From Globomyces pollinis-pini (taxonomy: Eukaryota; Chytridiomycota; Chytridiomycetes; Rhizophydiales; Globomycetaceae), in contig MU621174.1 of the NCBI GenBank assembly GCA_025399215.1, positions 1 through 62,383 of the forward strand: a stretch of 62,383 bases of DNA, in the 5' to 3' direction. Below, one piece after another: positions 33,492 through 44,639 of this stretch. Position 1 is the first letter of the stretch; the number at the start of each line of letters is the position of its first letter. Under the pieces are notes generated by a model. That model saw only the letters and a program-made list of their open reading frames with translations, had not been told where the DNA came from and ran no database searches. The position numbers and the translations under genes are program-made.

Positions 33492-35251
33492 ATGCTTGAA
33501 AAAGACGCCTTGCATCAATTACAGAAACAATTGCCATTCTTACCTGGCCATCAGTTTGATATTGGGAAAGTAAAGTTTGACATTCTTTAACAGTATCTGT
33601 TTTAGTCGAGAGCAAATGAAAGAAAATCTCATGCGTTTGATTATTGTAATCAGGTTCCAATTTTCAAAGGAGAAGCAAAAGGAATTGGTATTTTTTATTG
33701 TCAATGGTGTTTATATGCTTAGGAGGAAAACCATTAACAGGACAATTGGAGCAAAGAGTTCATACTTCGTTAGACTCATATCCACATACAAACGCATCTG
33801 GAGAGGCAGTTCCAGCTTGGGTCGCTTTCGACAGGAAAGTTCTTCGGTTTTATGGGTATTTTCAAGAATGTGTTCATGAACGTCGCGAAGAGAAATATCG
33901 TGTTAGAAGGTAATCTTGTGTTTCCTCTAAATCTGCAACAGAGTCAATGTATATTTTTATTTGGAGGATGATTCTGTTCATGTTAGTGAGCCTAAAACAT
34001 CAAACAGTGGTATTCCACAAGGTAATGAATACCGTCAAAATTGATTCAATTAGGCACTTTAATTAGAAGACATCGCATTCCAAAAGCAGGTGCTTTGAAC
34101 GGGCAGCATTTCGTGGTCTCCGATTTTAATGTTGGAAAAGAAATCACATTGTATTCACGAACGATAAAGTTGGTTGGTTGTGATCAATTTACAAGAGTAA
34201 GTACATTATTCAATTCATTTTCGTTAGGACTTTTTAACCAAACTTCATACTGAAGTACCTTCCAATGAGGCATTCCCACCAGATCCTTATGAAACCCACC
34301 GTAATGAAATGCTTTCCAGAATGAAAGCTACCAGGCCAAGTGTTCCAAATCTTAGTCTCAAACAATTCTTGGAAAACGACAGACACGTTTTACGATTCTA
34401 CTGTGTTTGGGATGACAGTACTTCAGTATTTGGTGATTTACGTCATATGGTGGTTCATTACTACTTGAGTGATGATACAATGGAAATTAAAGAATCCATC
34501 CCTGCCAATTCTGGTCGTGAATCTAATACACTATTTTTGAGAAGATGTAGATTACCTAAACGACCTCATGTCAACAGTTATTCTACTACAACTGAAAATC
34601 AATCAAATGATTACTTTACGGACGCAGATCTGATGCTTGGTAGTGTTATTCATTTGTATGGTCGACCATTTGTCATTTGCGATTGTGATGAATTTACAAA
34701 GAATTATTATAGAGAACATTATGATGTGTATGATTTTGATCCAGTCAGGATACAAGAGTTCCAAGATGATACGTCCAATGTACCATTCTTTGATGCAGCA
34801 GCACACCAACAAGTCGCACAAGCTAGTGAACCTAGTGCACTTTTAATTGGTGCTGATTCTCAAAAGAAAGATTTCAAAAAGTTGATGTCTTACGATGGTA
34901 TTACGCTACGTTTCCTAGGTCAATTGGTGTCTGCAAAACAAGTAGATCGGGACCGAAAATTCGTCATTTCACTCCATCTTGCTGATGATACCATCAGTAT
35001 TTTCGAACCAAGGGCAAGAAACAGTGGTATTATTGGAGGCAAATTTTTGGAAAACCGTCGAATCAAAAAAGGCAAGACAAACCAATACTTTGGACCAGAA
35101 GATTTCTATATTGGTAAACAAACTATAATTTATGTTAGGTGCTGAGCTTGTATTTTTCCAACACCATTTCTTGATTACTGGTGCAGATGAATATGCCGTT
35201 AAATTCATGGATCTGAATGCGAACTTGTTTCCATCGCATCAAAAGAAATAG
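33492..35251 (+). CDS. EFHC1: EFHC1/Rib72-like axonemal protein with three DM10 domains
   Basis: Microtubule inner protein of ciliary doublets. Seven exons (33492-33569, 33606-33687, 33723-33909, 33942-34021, 34054-34196, 34228-35113, 35139-35251) give 522 residues. The first exon gives the family opening QLPFLPGHQFDIGK, the second KSHAFDYCN. Three DM10 domains follow: FDRKVLRFYGYFQE with YFYLEDDSVHVSEP and NSGIPQGTLIRRHRIPK; LENDRHVLRFYCVWDD with VVHYYLSDDTMEIKE; and YDGITLRFLGQL with LHLADDTISIFEPRARNSG. The last intron (35114-35138, 25 nt) restores DFYIG to AELVFFQHHFLITGADEYAV. No C-terminal EF-hand is present, so it is shorter than animal EFHC1. It is strong evidence for a flagellated life stage. 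Confidence 0.93.
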
Positions 35252-35441
35252 GTTTTATATTTGTTTACATCTATACAATAAAAAGATTGGGTTGTTTTGT
35301 AATTGGTCACTTTGAACGTTTTGTGATTGTCTAATCATTGACGTAACTGGACTTCATTCATTCATCCAATTAATCAGTGCTTTCAACAAGCTGCTTCAAG
35401 TATTCTTTGTCTTGTATTTCTTTCGTGTTTTTTTCTAGCTG

Positions 35442-37530
35442 ATGACAACAAACCAACCATCGCTTATTCCTTTAGTAAAACAAAATCCCACTAACATTCG
35501 ATAGACTAGCAGGATTAGGCATTTGAAGCATTCGATAGATCAGGATGCTCATGATTGCAACCCTACAATACCTATATCAAAACGATTGAAGTTGAGGAAT
35601 ATTACCAATTCTATTCAACCATCCCAATTGAATACCGATGTTTTATTAGCTGCTAAAACAACTATTAAGGAACGGAATGTTAAAGATAGAAGGTTGAAAT
35701 CTACCACCCAGAAACTGTTAAACTCTTCAAAAAATAATCAATATCAGCATCATTATAATGATCAAGAAAATACTACACTTGTAACGTCATCTTTTTCTCG
35801 ATCAATCGATTCAAGGTTCTCAAAGTCAACTGATGGTTCCACAATGATCGAAGATACGATGGATTTAGATTTGACGGATAATAGTATGATGCAAAAACCC
35901 GGTCTTCAACGATCTCAACGATTATCAAAATCGAAAAGTGCGATAGTGAACAACAGTAATTACCAGCGGAAGTCAAACACAGATAAAATGGTAGTATTAG
36001 ATGCCAAGCATCAAAATACCACTATTCTAAGATCTCAAAGAGTTTCTACAGTATTGAATACAAATAAAGAACCATTGCAGATTAAAAAATCGCACTCAAC
36101 AACTACTTCGACACTTCAGAAACCCACTAGACCACCGCTTTCAGTTAGTCAATCAACCAATCATATCCCATCGACGATATATCCCCAGCCGCTTTTAGAG
36201 CATAAGAAATTACTGGATCATAACACTCAAAAATCGAGGACGGTGATTAAACCAACTCCAAAACCATCATTGCGTACCAGTAAAAGTGAAGAATTTAACA
36301 AATCAATCAATGTTAATCTGGAAAAATTAAAAAAATCACTTACTAAATCCAAATCCGAACCTGCAATTCGAGAAACGATCAAAAATGGCACAAAACCCAA
36401 TCCGATAGAACAGCTAAAAAGATCGCTTACACACAGCACAAGCTCCATCGTTTCTAGTGGTACGACGCTGTATCAATCGAGCCCACAAAGAACATTACTC
36501 GAAAAGAGTGCAAGTAAAAAGATCGGGACCAAAAATGTGAAGAAACAAAAACAACCTTTAGCTGATCGAACCAATTCTTTCGTGGATGATCCCATGGATA
36601 TTGACGAATTGAATGGAAAACCAAAAGTTTGGGAAAACTTTCTAGTGCCTTATCAGGACCCTATTGCAGCAGATGAATATCAAGATGAAATCTATACCTA
36701 CTGGAAAGAGCTAGAGGTATTTTGTATATTGGTTCTGAACTGTAGATGATTACGTTACCAAATGCGTCATATGCTACTTATCAACCAGAACTTGATTGGA
36801 CAATGAGGAAAACGTTGATATCATGGATAGTGGAAGTACATTCGCAATTCAAATTACTGCCTGAAACCCTTTACCTCACTGTGAATTTGATTGACCGGAC
36901 TCTATCTGCCAAGACTATCAGTGTGAGTAAACTACAGTTAATAGGGATTGCTGCACTTTTAATATCATCGAAATATGAAGAGATATTAAGCCCAAGTGTG
37001 ATGGATTTAGTGTATATGAGTGCCAATACATTTCACCAAGAAGAAATTCTTCGTGCAGAACGACATATGTTGATGATCATTAAATACCAAGTAAATTTTT
37101 TGCATCCTGACTATAGATTGGATATCCCAACCCTCTTAACTTTATACGAAGGCTATCAAAGGTGGAATATCTAGGAAAGATAGACAAGACATTATGGAAC
37201 CTATCAAACTATTTCCTGGAAACCATTTTATTGCACCATATCTTTATACAGTACCCTTCGTCTCATCTTGCAGCATCCTCGTATTTTCTATCGCTAAAAG
37301 TCATCTACGATACAACCTGGGTAATTCATGACAATCTGATTTTTTAGAATACAAAGCACTCTTTGGCTAGTGGATACACGGAACCACAGTTATTACAGTG
37401 TGTGTATACTTTGTTGGATGTTTTGAAACGCAAGGAACGAACAGCCGTCTATGAGAAATATACACATGATAGATTTGAACAGGTATCAATCAAGATGGAA
37501 CAATTTTTGAAAAGCAAAAACATGATATAA
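35442..37530 (+). CDS. B-type mitotic cyclin
   Basis: Regulatory subunit of CDK1. Five exons give 658 residues. The start at 35442 (MTTNQPSLIPL) joins a 420-residue basic, Ser/Thr-rich N-terminal region that may hold degradation signals; no perfect RxxLxxI/VxN destruction box was noted. The cyclin N box is clear: EYQDEIYTYWKELE, YQPELDWTMRKTLISWIVEV, KLLPETLYLTVNLIDRTLS, KLQLIGIAALLISSKYEE. The C-terminal cyclin fold starts after the intron at 37091-37116: IGYPNPLNFIRRLSK, YFLETILLHH, YPSSHLAASSYFLSLKVI. The unusually long N-terminus is notable. Confidence 0.92.
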
Positions 37531-37587
37531 TTTCTATTAATAAAACCTTTACTGATATAAAAGAAAAGTTTATTAAGAAAATAGAAT

Positions 37588-38331
37588 TTAGGAGTAATTG
37601 CAGGATACAACACAACAAGTAGATCCTGCCATTGCACAACCTGTACGAGCAATATTGACACCATTTTGACCCAGAATCATTGTGTAATGTCCGTGTGCTG
37701 GAAATGGACCTGGTCCTTCTGCAATCCAACTAGCCACCGCATTATCGATTGATTGGCTATTGCATTTAGTTGACGACATATATAGATTGGAAAACTTTAG
37801 ATGTTGTAGTTGACAACCTCTGTTAGCCAATGTATTAGCTTCCCATTGTGCATCATTTTCCAATCCTTTATCATAAGATAATGCTGATTTTCCATTTCTA
37901 GCACGTAAATTATTCATAGTTTGTAAACCACTATTGGTATTACCAACCACATTCCCAGGTTTACTATTATACTTGATGTACACATTCATCCAATCACCAT
38001 TACCATTACCACGTATCCACCAAAACCCATATGTTTTACCAAACCAAAGTCGACCATTAGATTTACCCATTTTCACAAGTCCATCAATCATTGTGTTACG
38101 AGCTTGCCAACCATTATACCAACCTTCGAATCGAATGGTGATACTATTACCAACATCCAATTCTACATTGTTGCAGTTACGTTCTTGACATGCATCCCAA
38201 CCTCTCCAAAGATAAGCTTCGATATTGTTTTGTCCAACATAAGTTTCGGAGTTTGCATTGAAAATATAATTTCTATCGCGGATTTCAATGGCGAGAGTAA
38301 AGATTGTTAGGTACAATACGGATAAGAACAT
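37588..38331 (-). CDS. secreted CAP (SCP/PR-1) domain protein with novel N-terminal domain
   Basis: Single-exon protein of 247 residues with a signal peptide (MFLSVLYLTIFTLA). Residues about 17-120 form a Trp/Gly/Asn-rich beta domain I do not recognise (AYLWRGWDACQERNCNN, IRFEGWYNGWQARN, LWFGKTYGFWWIRGNG). Residues 130-247 are a CAP domain: NNLRARNGKSALSYDKGLE, AQWEANTLANRGC, the HGHYTMILGQNGVNIARTGC signature, and paired Cys at the end. CAP proteins bind sterols or lipids and are common in secreted fungal and host-interaction proteins. The canonical CAP1 His is replaced in part of the pocket (LQHLKFSNLYMSS), so the divalent-metal site may be altered. Confidence 0.85.
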   Translation of the reverse strand: MFLSVLYLTIFTLAIEIRDRNYIFNANSETYVGQNNIEAYLWRGWDACQERNCNNVELDVGNSITIRFEGWYNGWQARNTMIDGLVKMGKSNGRLWFGKTYGFWWIRGNGNGDWMNVYIKYNSKPGNVVGNTNSGLQTMNNLRARNGKSALSYDKGLENDAQWEANTLANRGCQLQHLKFSNLYMSSTKCNSQSIDNAVASWIAEGPGPFPAHGHYTMILGQNGVNIARTGCAMAGSTCCVVSCNYS

Positions 38332-39313
38332 TTAGTATCTTGTTTTTTGAATTGCCAAAAGAATTTCTCGTGCATTAAATAAAGAGTACACGCCTCGTCA
38401 CTTTGATGGTGGCATAATGGATAGGGCTGTACCATTAGAATGATTTCTAATTGAAAAATCAATTAAGCCAAAGACCCACTGTTCAACTATTTGAGATGAT
38501 CGTTTGCTCTTATACTTGGCTGTGGAATAAAAAAAGGGCTGTTAACGTAATGATGACGATTATTGCAATAATAGGATTTAAAATAACCGATAGCAATTCT
38601 ATTTCTCACTATTTGTCGACTGATTACCGTTCCTGGTAAATATACACTTAGTCTGTCGAGTAATTTACAATACTCCAAAGTCAACTTTGTTGATAAAACC
38701 TTCTCAAACAATTTGTGACGCGAAGATGACTAACGATTGTAAGCCCATCAGTATATGTTAGATTCATATTCTATTGATACACAACATGGATCAATTAAGT
38801 GCTAATTAATATGCTATGTTAAAATTCGCACAATACATAAATGCAAATGAGTACTAAATTTTGTTGGGACAATTTAGTTATTATTCAATGTGAATGTTTA
38901 AGAACCTTCAGCTAGTTTATACAAAGAACAATGATATAGGTATGATCATACCCTTAATTACATTAACTGGTGAAAAGTTAAGTTTGTAAGTTTGGATCAC
39001 ATTACCATACGTTTACGGATAAGATTATCAGAAGATTTAGTATTAGATGATGAGTGAAGTGTAGTCAGTTGACAATTCAATTCAGATTGCTCGTGTGTTA
39101 TGTACATCATTCACCCACTAAACCGCCCTAACAACGTCTCAAAAGTTGCTTTGTGTTTTGGGAGCCTCATTAAAGGCACCCCAAAAAAAACACCTCAGTT
39201 TTATGAAATTCGAGTGTTTTTACTTGATGCAGAAGTAGCTGGGCCCTGAGCGTACGATATTGAGTTGTTTACATTCGCTATTCATTCCAGATCCATTCGG
39301 ATAATTTGCAATT
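38332..39313. other. 1 kb intergenic region
   Basis: No supported gene. Frames at 38451-38711 on both strands are short, lack motifs and overlap each other. The region is AT-rich and includes the CAP gene's upstream flank. No repeat or RNA gene is recognised. Confidence 0.45.
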
Positions 39314-39642
39314 ATGGAGTTATCGGATCAGTTTGTGGCTATGAGCACAAAATACCCGAACGTCCCACGTTTGTAAGTGCCCAACGATCGATCCAAATTG
39401 AAGCTAAAACAATCATACTATAAAAACCAAGGATAAAACGTCGAGTTTATTTTTTAGTTTATTTGTAAATGCAGTATAGTTACATTGCAGTTGCCCAAGA
39501 AGATCCTATGGATAAAAGTGTACAGAAACAACAAGTGATGTCAAGAGTTGGTTTGGATTTCGTGTATTATATTTGTATGGTGGTAGTGGTTGCCTTGACG
39601 TATATTTATGTGATGGGAAGAATGTCAGCAGTGTATCATTAA
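39314..39642 (+). CDS. small single-pass membrane protein (73 aa)
   Basis: Two exons (39314-39372 and 39480-39642) around a 107-nt intron give 73 residues: a soluble N-terminus (MELSDQFVAMSTKYPNVPRF), a linker (EDPMDKSVQKQQVM) and one membrane helix (VYYICMVVVVALTYIYVM) followed by a short tail. If unspliced, a 57-residue form starting at 39469 would still carry the helix. The family is not recognised. The intron is longer than the local norm, which lowers confidence in exon 1. Confidence 0.45.
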
Positions 39643-40280
39643 GGATTTGGATGTATATTGTACATTTTTATAGAATAGAATCAATTCAATTTATACAACT
39701 TGCCTATTGTTGAGTGTTAAATCTAGCCGGATTTCCTATGTAGTCCATTATATTTGGGAATCATGTAGCCTGATGTTTCGTTCACATTAGACTGTCTTTA
39801 ATAAATTGTACGTTATCAATAATATCCAAGTCCAAGTGACAGAACTATAAAGTCCATTTGGATGTGATTAATTATCAACTAATAACTGTAAAACTGTTTG
39901 ACTTTCTCGTTTAGATACTGAGAGAGTATGGTTATTAACAAGATAGTGTTTACTGAGTTGGTGGTACAACTAAATGTAAGGATTTGAGAACACTTTGACC
40001 AAGTGTCGGTGATAATGAACATTGCAAGGCATCATTTTGAATTGGTTAGGAATCAATTTGTACCAATAATCATGGATAAGGGTGACCCACTAAGTTCGTG
40101 TTTTTGCACAAGATGGACTAACACAACCCCAAGAGTACCAATACAACAAATCAACAGATGCTTCGTAACTTCATAAAACACTAGTGCTAGTATCTGGATG
40201 GCAAATTAGCTTCACCCTACGAGGCTTTCTGATTAGCCACTTGTATTAAACCTCTCCCTATTTCTCTCTCTTTTCACATC
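39643..40280. other. intergenic, nothing recognised
   Basis: About 640 bases without a supported exon or RNA gene. A pyrimidine-rich run directly precedes the ATG at 40281. Confidence 0.4.
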
Positions 40281-41670
40281 ATGACTTCCACTAAACACAT
40301 CTTGGTTTTTCCTACTTACGGATACTTGAAAACTAAATCAGATACCAAATGGACGTTGAATATTAAAGGATGGGCATTCGATTCAATGGAAAACTCTAAG
40401 CGAAGAAAGTTCTTATCCTCCGTTACCAGACGCATCTTGTCTCCAATTCATGGGAGTTCACAAGAGAATAAAGAGAAGTTCTCAGGTATCACTTTTATCG
40501 TTAATCTGTTAGAACGTACTGCTCCTTTCATGTCCGCTCCATTGGTTAATCAAACGGTGCGGGTGTCTATAGTTGGCATTGCACAACCTCCTCTGCCATA
40601 CTCGGAAGATGATGATACGTTAGATGATGCCGAATTTTCGAAATTGAATCAAGACGATTTGAAAAATGGAAAGGGATATGTTACTAAAACCTTCACTACC
40701 AATGCATCTGGTTTATTTGAAGGTTCATTGGAGATTTCTTTAGACGAGGTTGCTAAATTACTTCCTCCAAAAGAGATTCGGACCAGATTGCGTGTTGTTT
40801 ATTTCCTACCAGAAGAGTTGGGTAATTACCATTTCTTTAATGTTAGATACAAACTATTTGGGTATCATCCCTTTGATTGAACCAGAGGGTATATCTGTGG
40901 TCAGTGATGTAGACGATACTATTAAAATATCGGTATCTATTTATCTTATTAATGAAACAGCAAGTATATGATGGTTTATTGAAGGCCGCCAAAAAAGTAT
41001 TCTTTGGTGACTTGGCTGACGTTCCTGGAATGGCTGATTCATATAATTTGCTCGTAACTGTTCTACCTTTAACCCAATAGTATGCTAAAGGTGCTTCGAT
41101 TCATTATGTCAGTGCTGGACCTTTCCAATTACTCCCTCTGGTTTCACACTTTATCAAGTCTTTCAATTTCCCTGAAGGTTTTAATCCAGAGTCTAACCAT
41201 TAGGAACTTTGATTTTACGAAACACTTCTGAAATCCCAGACTCCTCTGATTATAAAGTGGGTGTCATAACTCAATATTTCAAGGTAACCGCTTATGTTTA
41301 ACTTTCTAGGATTTCCCACATCGTAAATTCCTTCTCGTTGGTGATAGCGGTGAACGGGATATCGAAACTTATGAACGAGTCCGACTTCAATTCCCTGACC
41401 AGGTCACCAAAGTGTTTATCAGGTAATCGTAATATCTGATATCGTAGGGACGTGGAATGTGGTCAAGATACCGAACAGTTAAAAACGCGGGCTATCAATA
41501 AAGCTAATGGTATTGATGCAGCAGGCAGTAAATGGTTTGGTAAAGATAAAAAGGAAGAAGCAACACGAGATGCTAGTAGTGTTGTAGATTTGGGACAAAA
41601 GTGGGATTTATTTACGGATCCGACCGTTCTCATTTCTGATGAATTAGTGAAGAGTACTATGGGGATATAA
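40281..41670 (+). CDS. App1-like phosphatidate phosphatase (DUF2183)
   Basis: Seven exons with introns of 25-28 nt give 410 residues. App1 family enzymes dephosphorylate phosphatidate in yeast actin patches. The HAD-type catalytic motif is present as VVSDVDDTIK (DxDxT), with downstream ADVPGMADSYNLL, ASIHYVSAGPFQLLPL and the second HAD motif KFLLVGDSGERDIETYERV. The N-terminal half has the family's GWAFDS opening and a beta domain. All junctions are in phase. It is shorter than yeast App1 because it lacks the long C-terminal SH3-binding tail. Confidence 0.9.
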
Positions 41671-41858
41671 ATTCTGATATAGTTTGTAATAAATGATGAT
41701 TTAGTACGTGATAAACAAAGACTCTTTACAAAGTACATTACTAGTACGCTTTCTAACATCATTCCACTTTATTGCTCTTTAGTTCTACTTCATCTCTTTC
41801 TACAAATCCATTGACTTTCACTCTTCAATGAAAATTGATTTTTCCTTTTTTTTACTTC

Positions 41859-43759
41859 ATGTCAGACTCACATATGAACAAAAAACCACTGATCTCTAGA
41901 AAGGCTCAAGAATCCGACGAAGAACTCATCATCGATATATCAGATTGCGATACCGTATCCTCTTGTTCAACTGACGACGAAACCCCGGAAGAACAAGTCG
42001 AAACCGATGCTTTTTTAACTGAACAACCTAGAACAAATAATCTTATTCAGTCGGATTGGGCCGATGAACCTGGTGATGATAACTATCAACCACCACTTTC
42101 AAATCCTGTTTATAAAAAAGAATCAAAAAGGTTTGATAAAAAAGAAGGCAAAAAACAATATCAGAATAATGATGAAAAAATTCATAAACGGTTTGATCGG
42201 GAGGATCGAGGTGGTCGACGATATCATGATGATCGACGTGAGAAGGATGAGAAAAATTATGATGAAGCAATGTCATCCAAATGGACTCACGATCTTTTCG
42301 ATCAAGACGATGATCAACCAGTTAGAACTAACACTAAGAAAAATCGAAATCATAAAAAGGTATATTTTCTATTAGCATATCAACACCTTTTTATATCATA
42401 TACTTTAACCAGAAAACTCTTTATTCGATTTTTCATATCATAATTACCTCCTAAATATCGTCACTCATTTTAAAAGGATATTGGGGTGAAAGACAAACGA
42501 CGAGACCGGGAGAGAAATGAACGACCAGGACATGAACGGGCAGTGTCTGATCGAACCTCCAATTCCAATTACTTGCAAAGAGATATGAAAAATATCAATG
42601 AATCTGTCAAAGCTATTGATATCAATAAACCAGAAGTGGTGGCTGAAGAACCTCCCAAAGTTCGTCGAATAATATCACAATTTGCAAAAGATCAACTAAT
42701 GACATCACTTCGAAAAGATGTAAAGACTAATCCAATCATCAATAGAGGTTTGATGTTTATTTGTATTTATTTGTAGTGAATAATAATCCATCTAACGACC
42801 CTAAACCGATCACTGTCGTTCGTAATGACGTTTCTCGTAATGAAAACGTCCGTGCTGAACCAGTGTTACAAACTCAAACCAAAGAGGTGACTGAGAGTCA
42901 AAATTCCAGTACTATTTCAATCACTCGTCAAAAATCTCAAAACTTCAATGAAAATCCTAAATCATATCCTTCAAAAAGTAATTATAACAACTCTGTGGCA
43001 TCCCATACAAATGAACGAACCAGTAAAAAACAGGAATATGTACATTCAGAAACCAAATCGAGATCACAACATGAAACTCATCAAAGCAGTCATAGCCAAT
43101 CCCATCATAATCGAACTGACAAGATTACAATTGAAAAAAAACCAAAACCGAAAAAGAGTCGAGAGACTTTAAAACCTAGAGTGGTATCTACTCCTCCGAA
43201 TGTAGTTGTTCATGCTTGGGAACAAGAATCCAGTGCAGCAGTGATACCCCACGCTTGGGAGCAGGAAACAACTACGCCAGTAATAGCTCATGCTTGGGAA
43301 AGTGAGCATACGGGCACCGCACAATTTATAGCCATTAATGATGGCAGTGAATTTGCTTTAGCAAATATTGAATCCGACCGCAAGAAAACTGTAAAATCTT
43401 ATGATGCCAATAGACAATCATCATCAGAAAATGGCAAGAAATATCAAAACAACCGAACACATAAACATAAAAAACCAACAAAATCAACAGCAATCATCAA
43501 TGATAACACCACCATGATCAAAGTCCAGCCGATGATGACACCCTCCGGACATATGGTCATGCGAACTGATAGTGGACAACTCATCCCCGCCACCCCTGAT
43601 ATGTTTAAATACCAGACATGGTTAGAACAAAATAACGGGACGCCTGTGGATAGATATGCAGCCAATGCATATTATCCCGATGGAGCTGTATACCCGGAAA
43701 GTGCAACCGTATACCCGGAAAATGGTGGTGGTACTGGACCATCAGGAGCATGGGATTGA
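41859..43759 (+). CDS. low-complexity protein with a Btz/CASC3-like segment and HAWE repeats
   Basis: Three exons; introns are roughly 42361-42476 (long) and 42746-42775. The protein is highly charged and disordered. A stretch with NPVYKKESKRF, RRYHDDRREKDEKNY and SKWTHDLFDQDDDQP resembles the Btz motif by which CASC3/Barentsz clamps eIF4AIII in the exon junction complex; the match is partial. Further on there are three tandem HAWE units (VVHAWEQES, IPHAWEQET, IAHAWESEH) and a C-terminal segment VQPMMTPSGHMVMRTDSGQL and YPDGAVYPESATVYPE. If real, this would be the RNA-binding partner for an exon junction complex in an intron-rich genome. The start at 41859 is preferred to an upstream Met. Confidence 0.6.
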
Positions 43760-43869
43760 TTGTGTAATAGCGTACTCTTTTTTTTACTCTTAAAAATAAA
43801 TAATATCAATCTAATCATTATGTTGTATGAATATTTAATGGAATTTAAAGATTATTGATTGAATAGAAA

Positions 43870-44503
43870 CTAGTCGGAGTCGGAATCATCCTGGACTACT
43901 TGGACCATACCAGATTCAATCAAATATCCAGCCAATTCTGATTGTTGATCCTCAGTCAATTGTTCGGGATCATTCAAGAGATATTGCAACCTTTCCATTT
44001 GAGACTCCTCATCCTCCTCACCTTCATATTCAACAAAATCGGGTGTAAATTCTATCGAATCTGAATCCATGAATACCATTACCTTTTAAATATTCAACTA
44101 TATCTAATTGTTGTTGTATAAAAGCATTTTCAATTGGCTATCCATCAAACCCAAAGATAACTTACCAAATGGGATTCATTATTCCGTAAATGTGGGTTAG
44201 CCCCTAATTCCATCAACAACTGTACCGTTTTCAAATCCAAAGCAACATGTAAAGGAGTATCACCTATGGATTAGAGGTTGGGGATGTACCTTCTTGGTCA
44301 ATGATATTGATATCAGCTTGATATTCTTTGATGAGTAATTCAATGAGGGAATGATGACCATAGGATGATGCTGCTGCTAGTGGACTGTAGCCGTTTTCGT
44401 CTTGGGTATTGGCTGATTGGGTTTGGAGGTATCGTTGTACATCCGATATTCTACCATCGGATGCTGCTATCCAAATATTGTCATTGTCTGTTAATGCTAC
44501 CAT
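43870..44503 (-). CDS. ankyrin-repeat protein with acidic tail
   Basis: Four exons give about 185 residues.  Ankyrin repeats: IWIAASDGRISDVQRYL, NGYSPLAAASSYGHHSLIEL, GDTPLHVALDLKTVQLL with LGANPHLRNNES, and PIENAFIQQQLDIVEYL. A strongly acidic tail follows (EYEGEEDEESQMERL and DDSDSD). The last intron (44061-44082) is only 22 nt. The layout of few ankyrin repeats plus an acidic end resembles small fungal ankyrin chaperones such as Yar1, but identity is not claimed. The start at 44503 avoids a poly-T-derived Lys run upstream. Confidence 0.78.
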
Positions 44504-44639
44504 GACTTGTATTTTTTTTTTTTTTTGGAAAAGGTTTAAATCTGTCAAAGATGATTCTATGAACGTCTTAATGTATTATGAATGTTATTGAATCAATGAA
44601 CAAAATTTTTAACTAATGAAAGCAAATACATGTATATTG

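Noticed and set aside
33412..33660. minus-strand frame MEPDYNNQ... over EFHC1 exons 1 and 2
   Set aside because: It could be spliced to a 58-residue peptide, but the plus strand here encodes the conserved EFHC1 start LPFLPGHQF and KSHAFDY.
42043..42375. overlapping long frames in the Btz-like gene, both strands
   Set aside because: Low-complexity charged sequence leaves several frames open; only one continues across introns with protein-like content.
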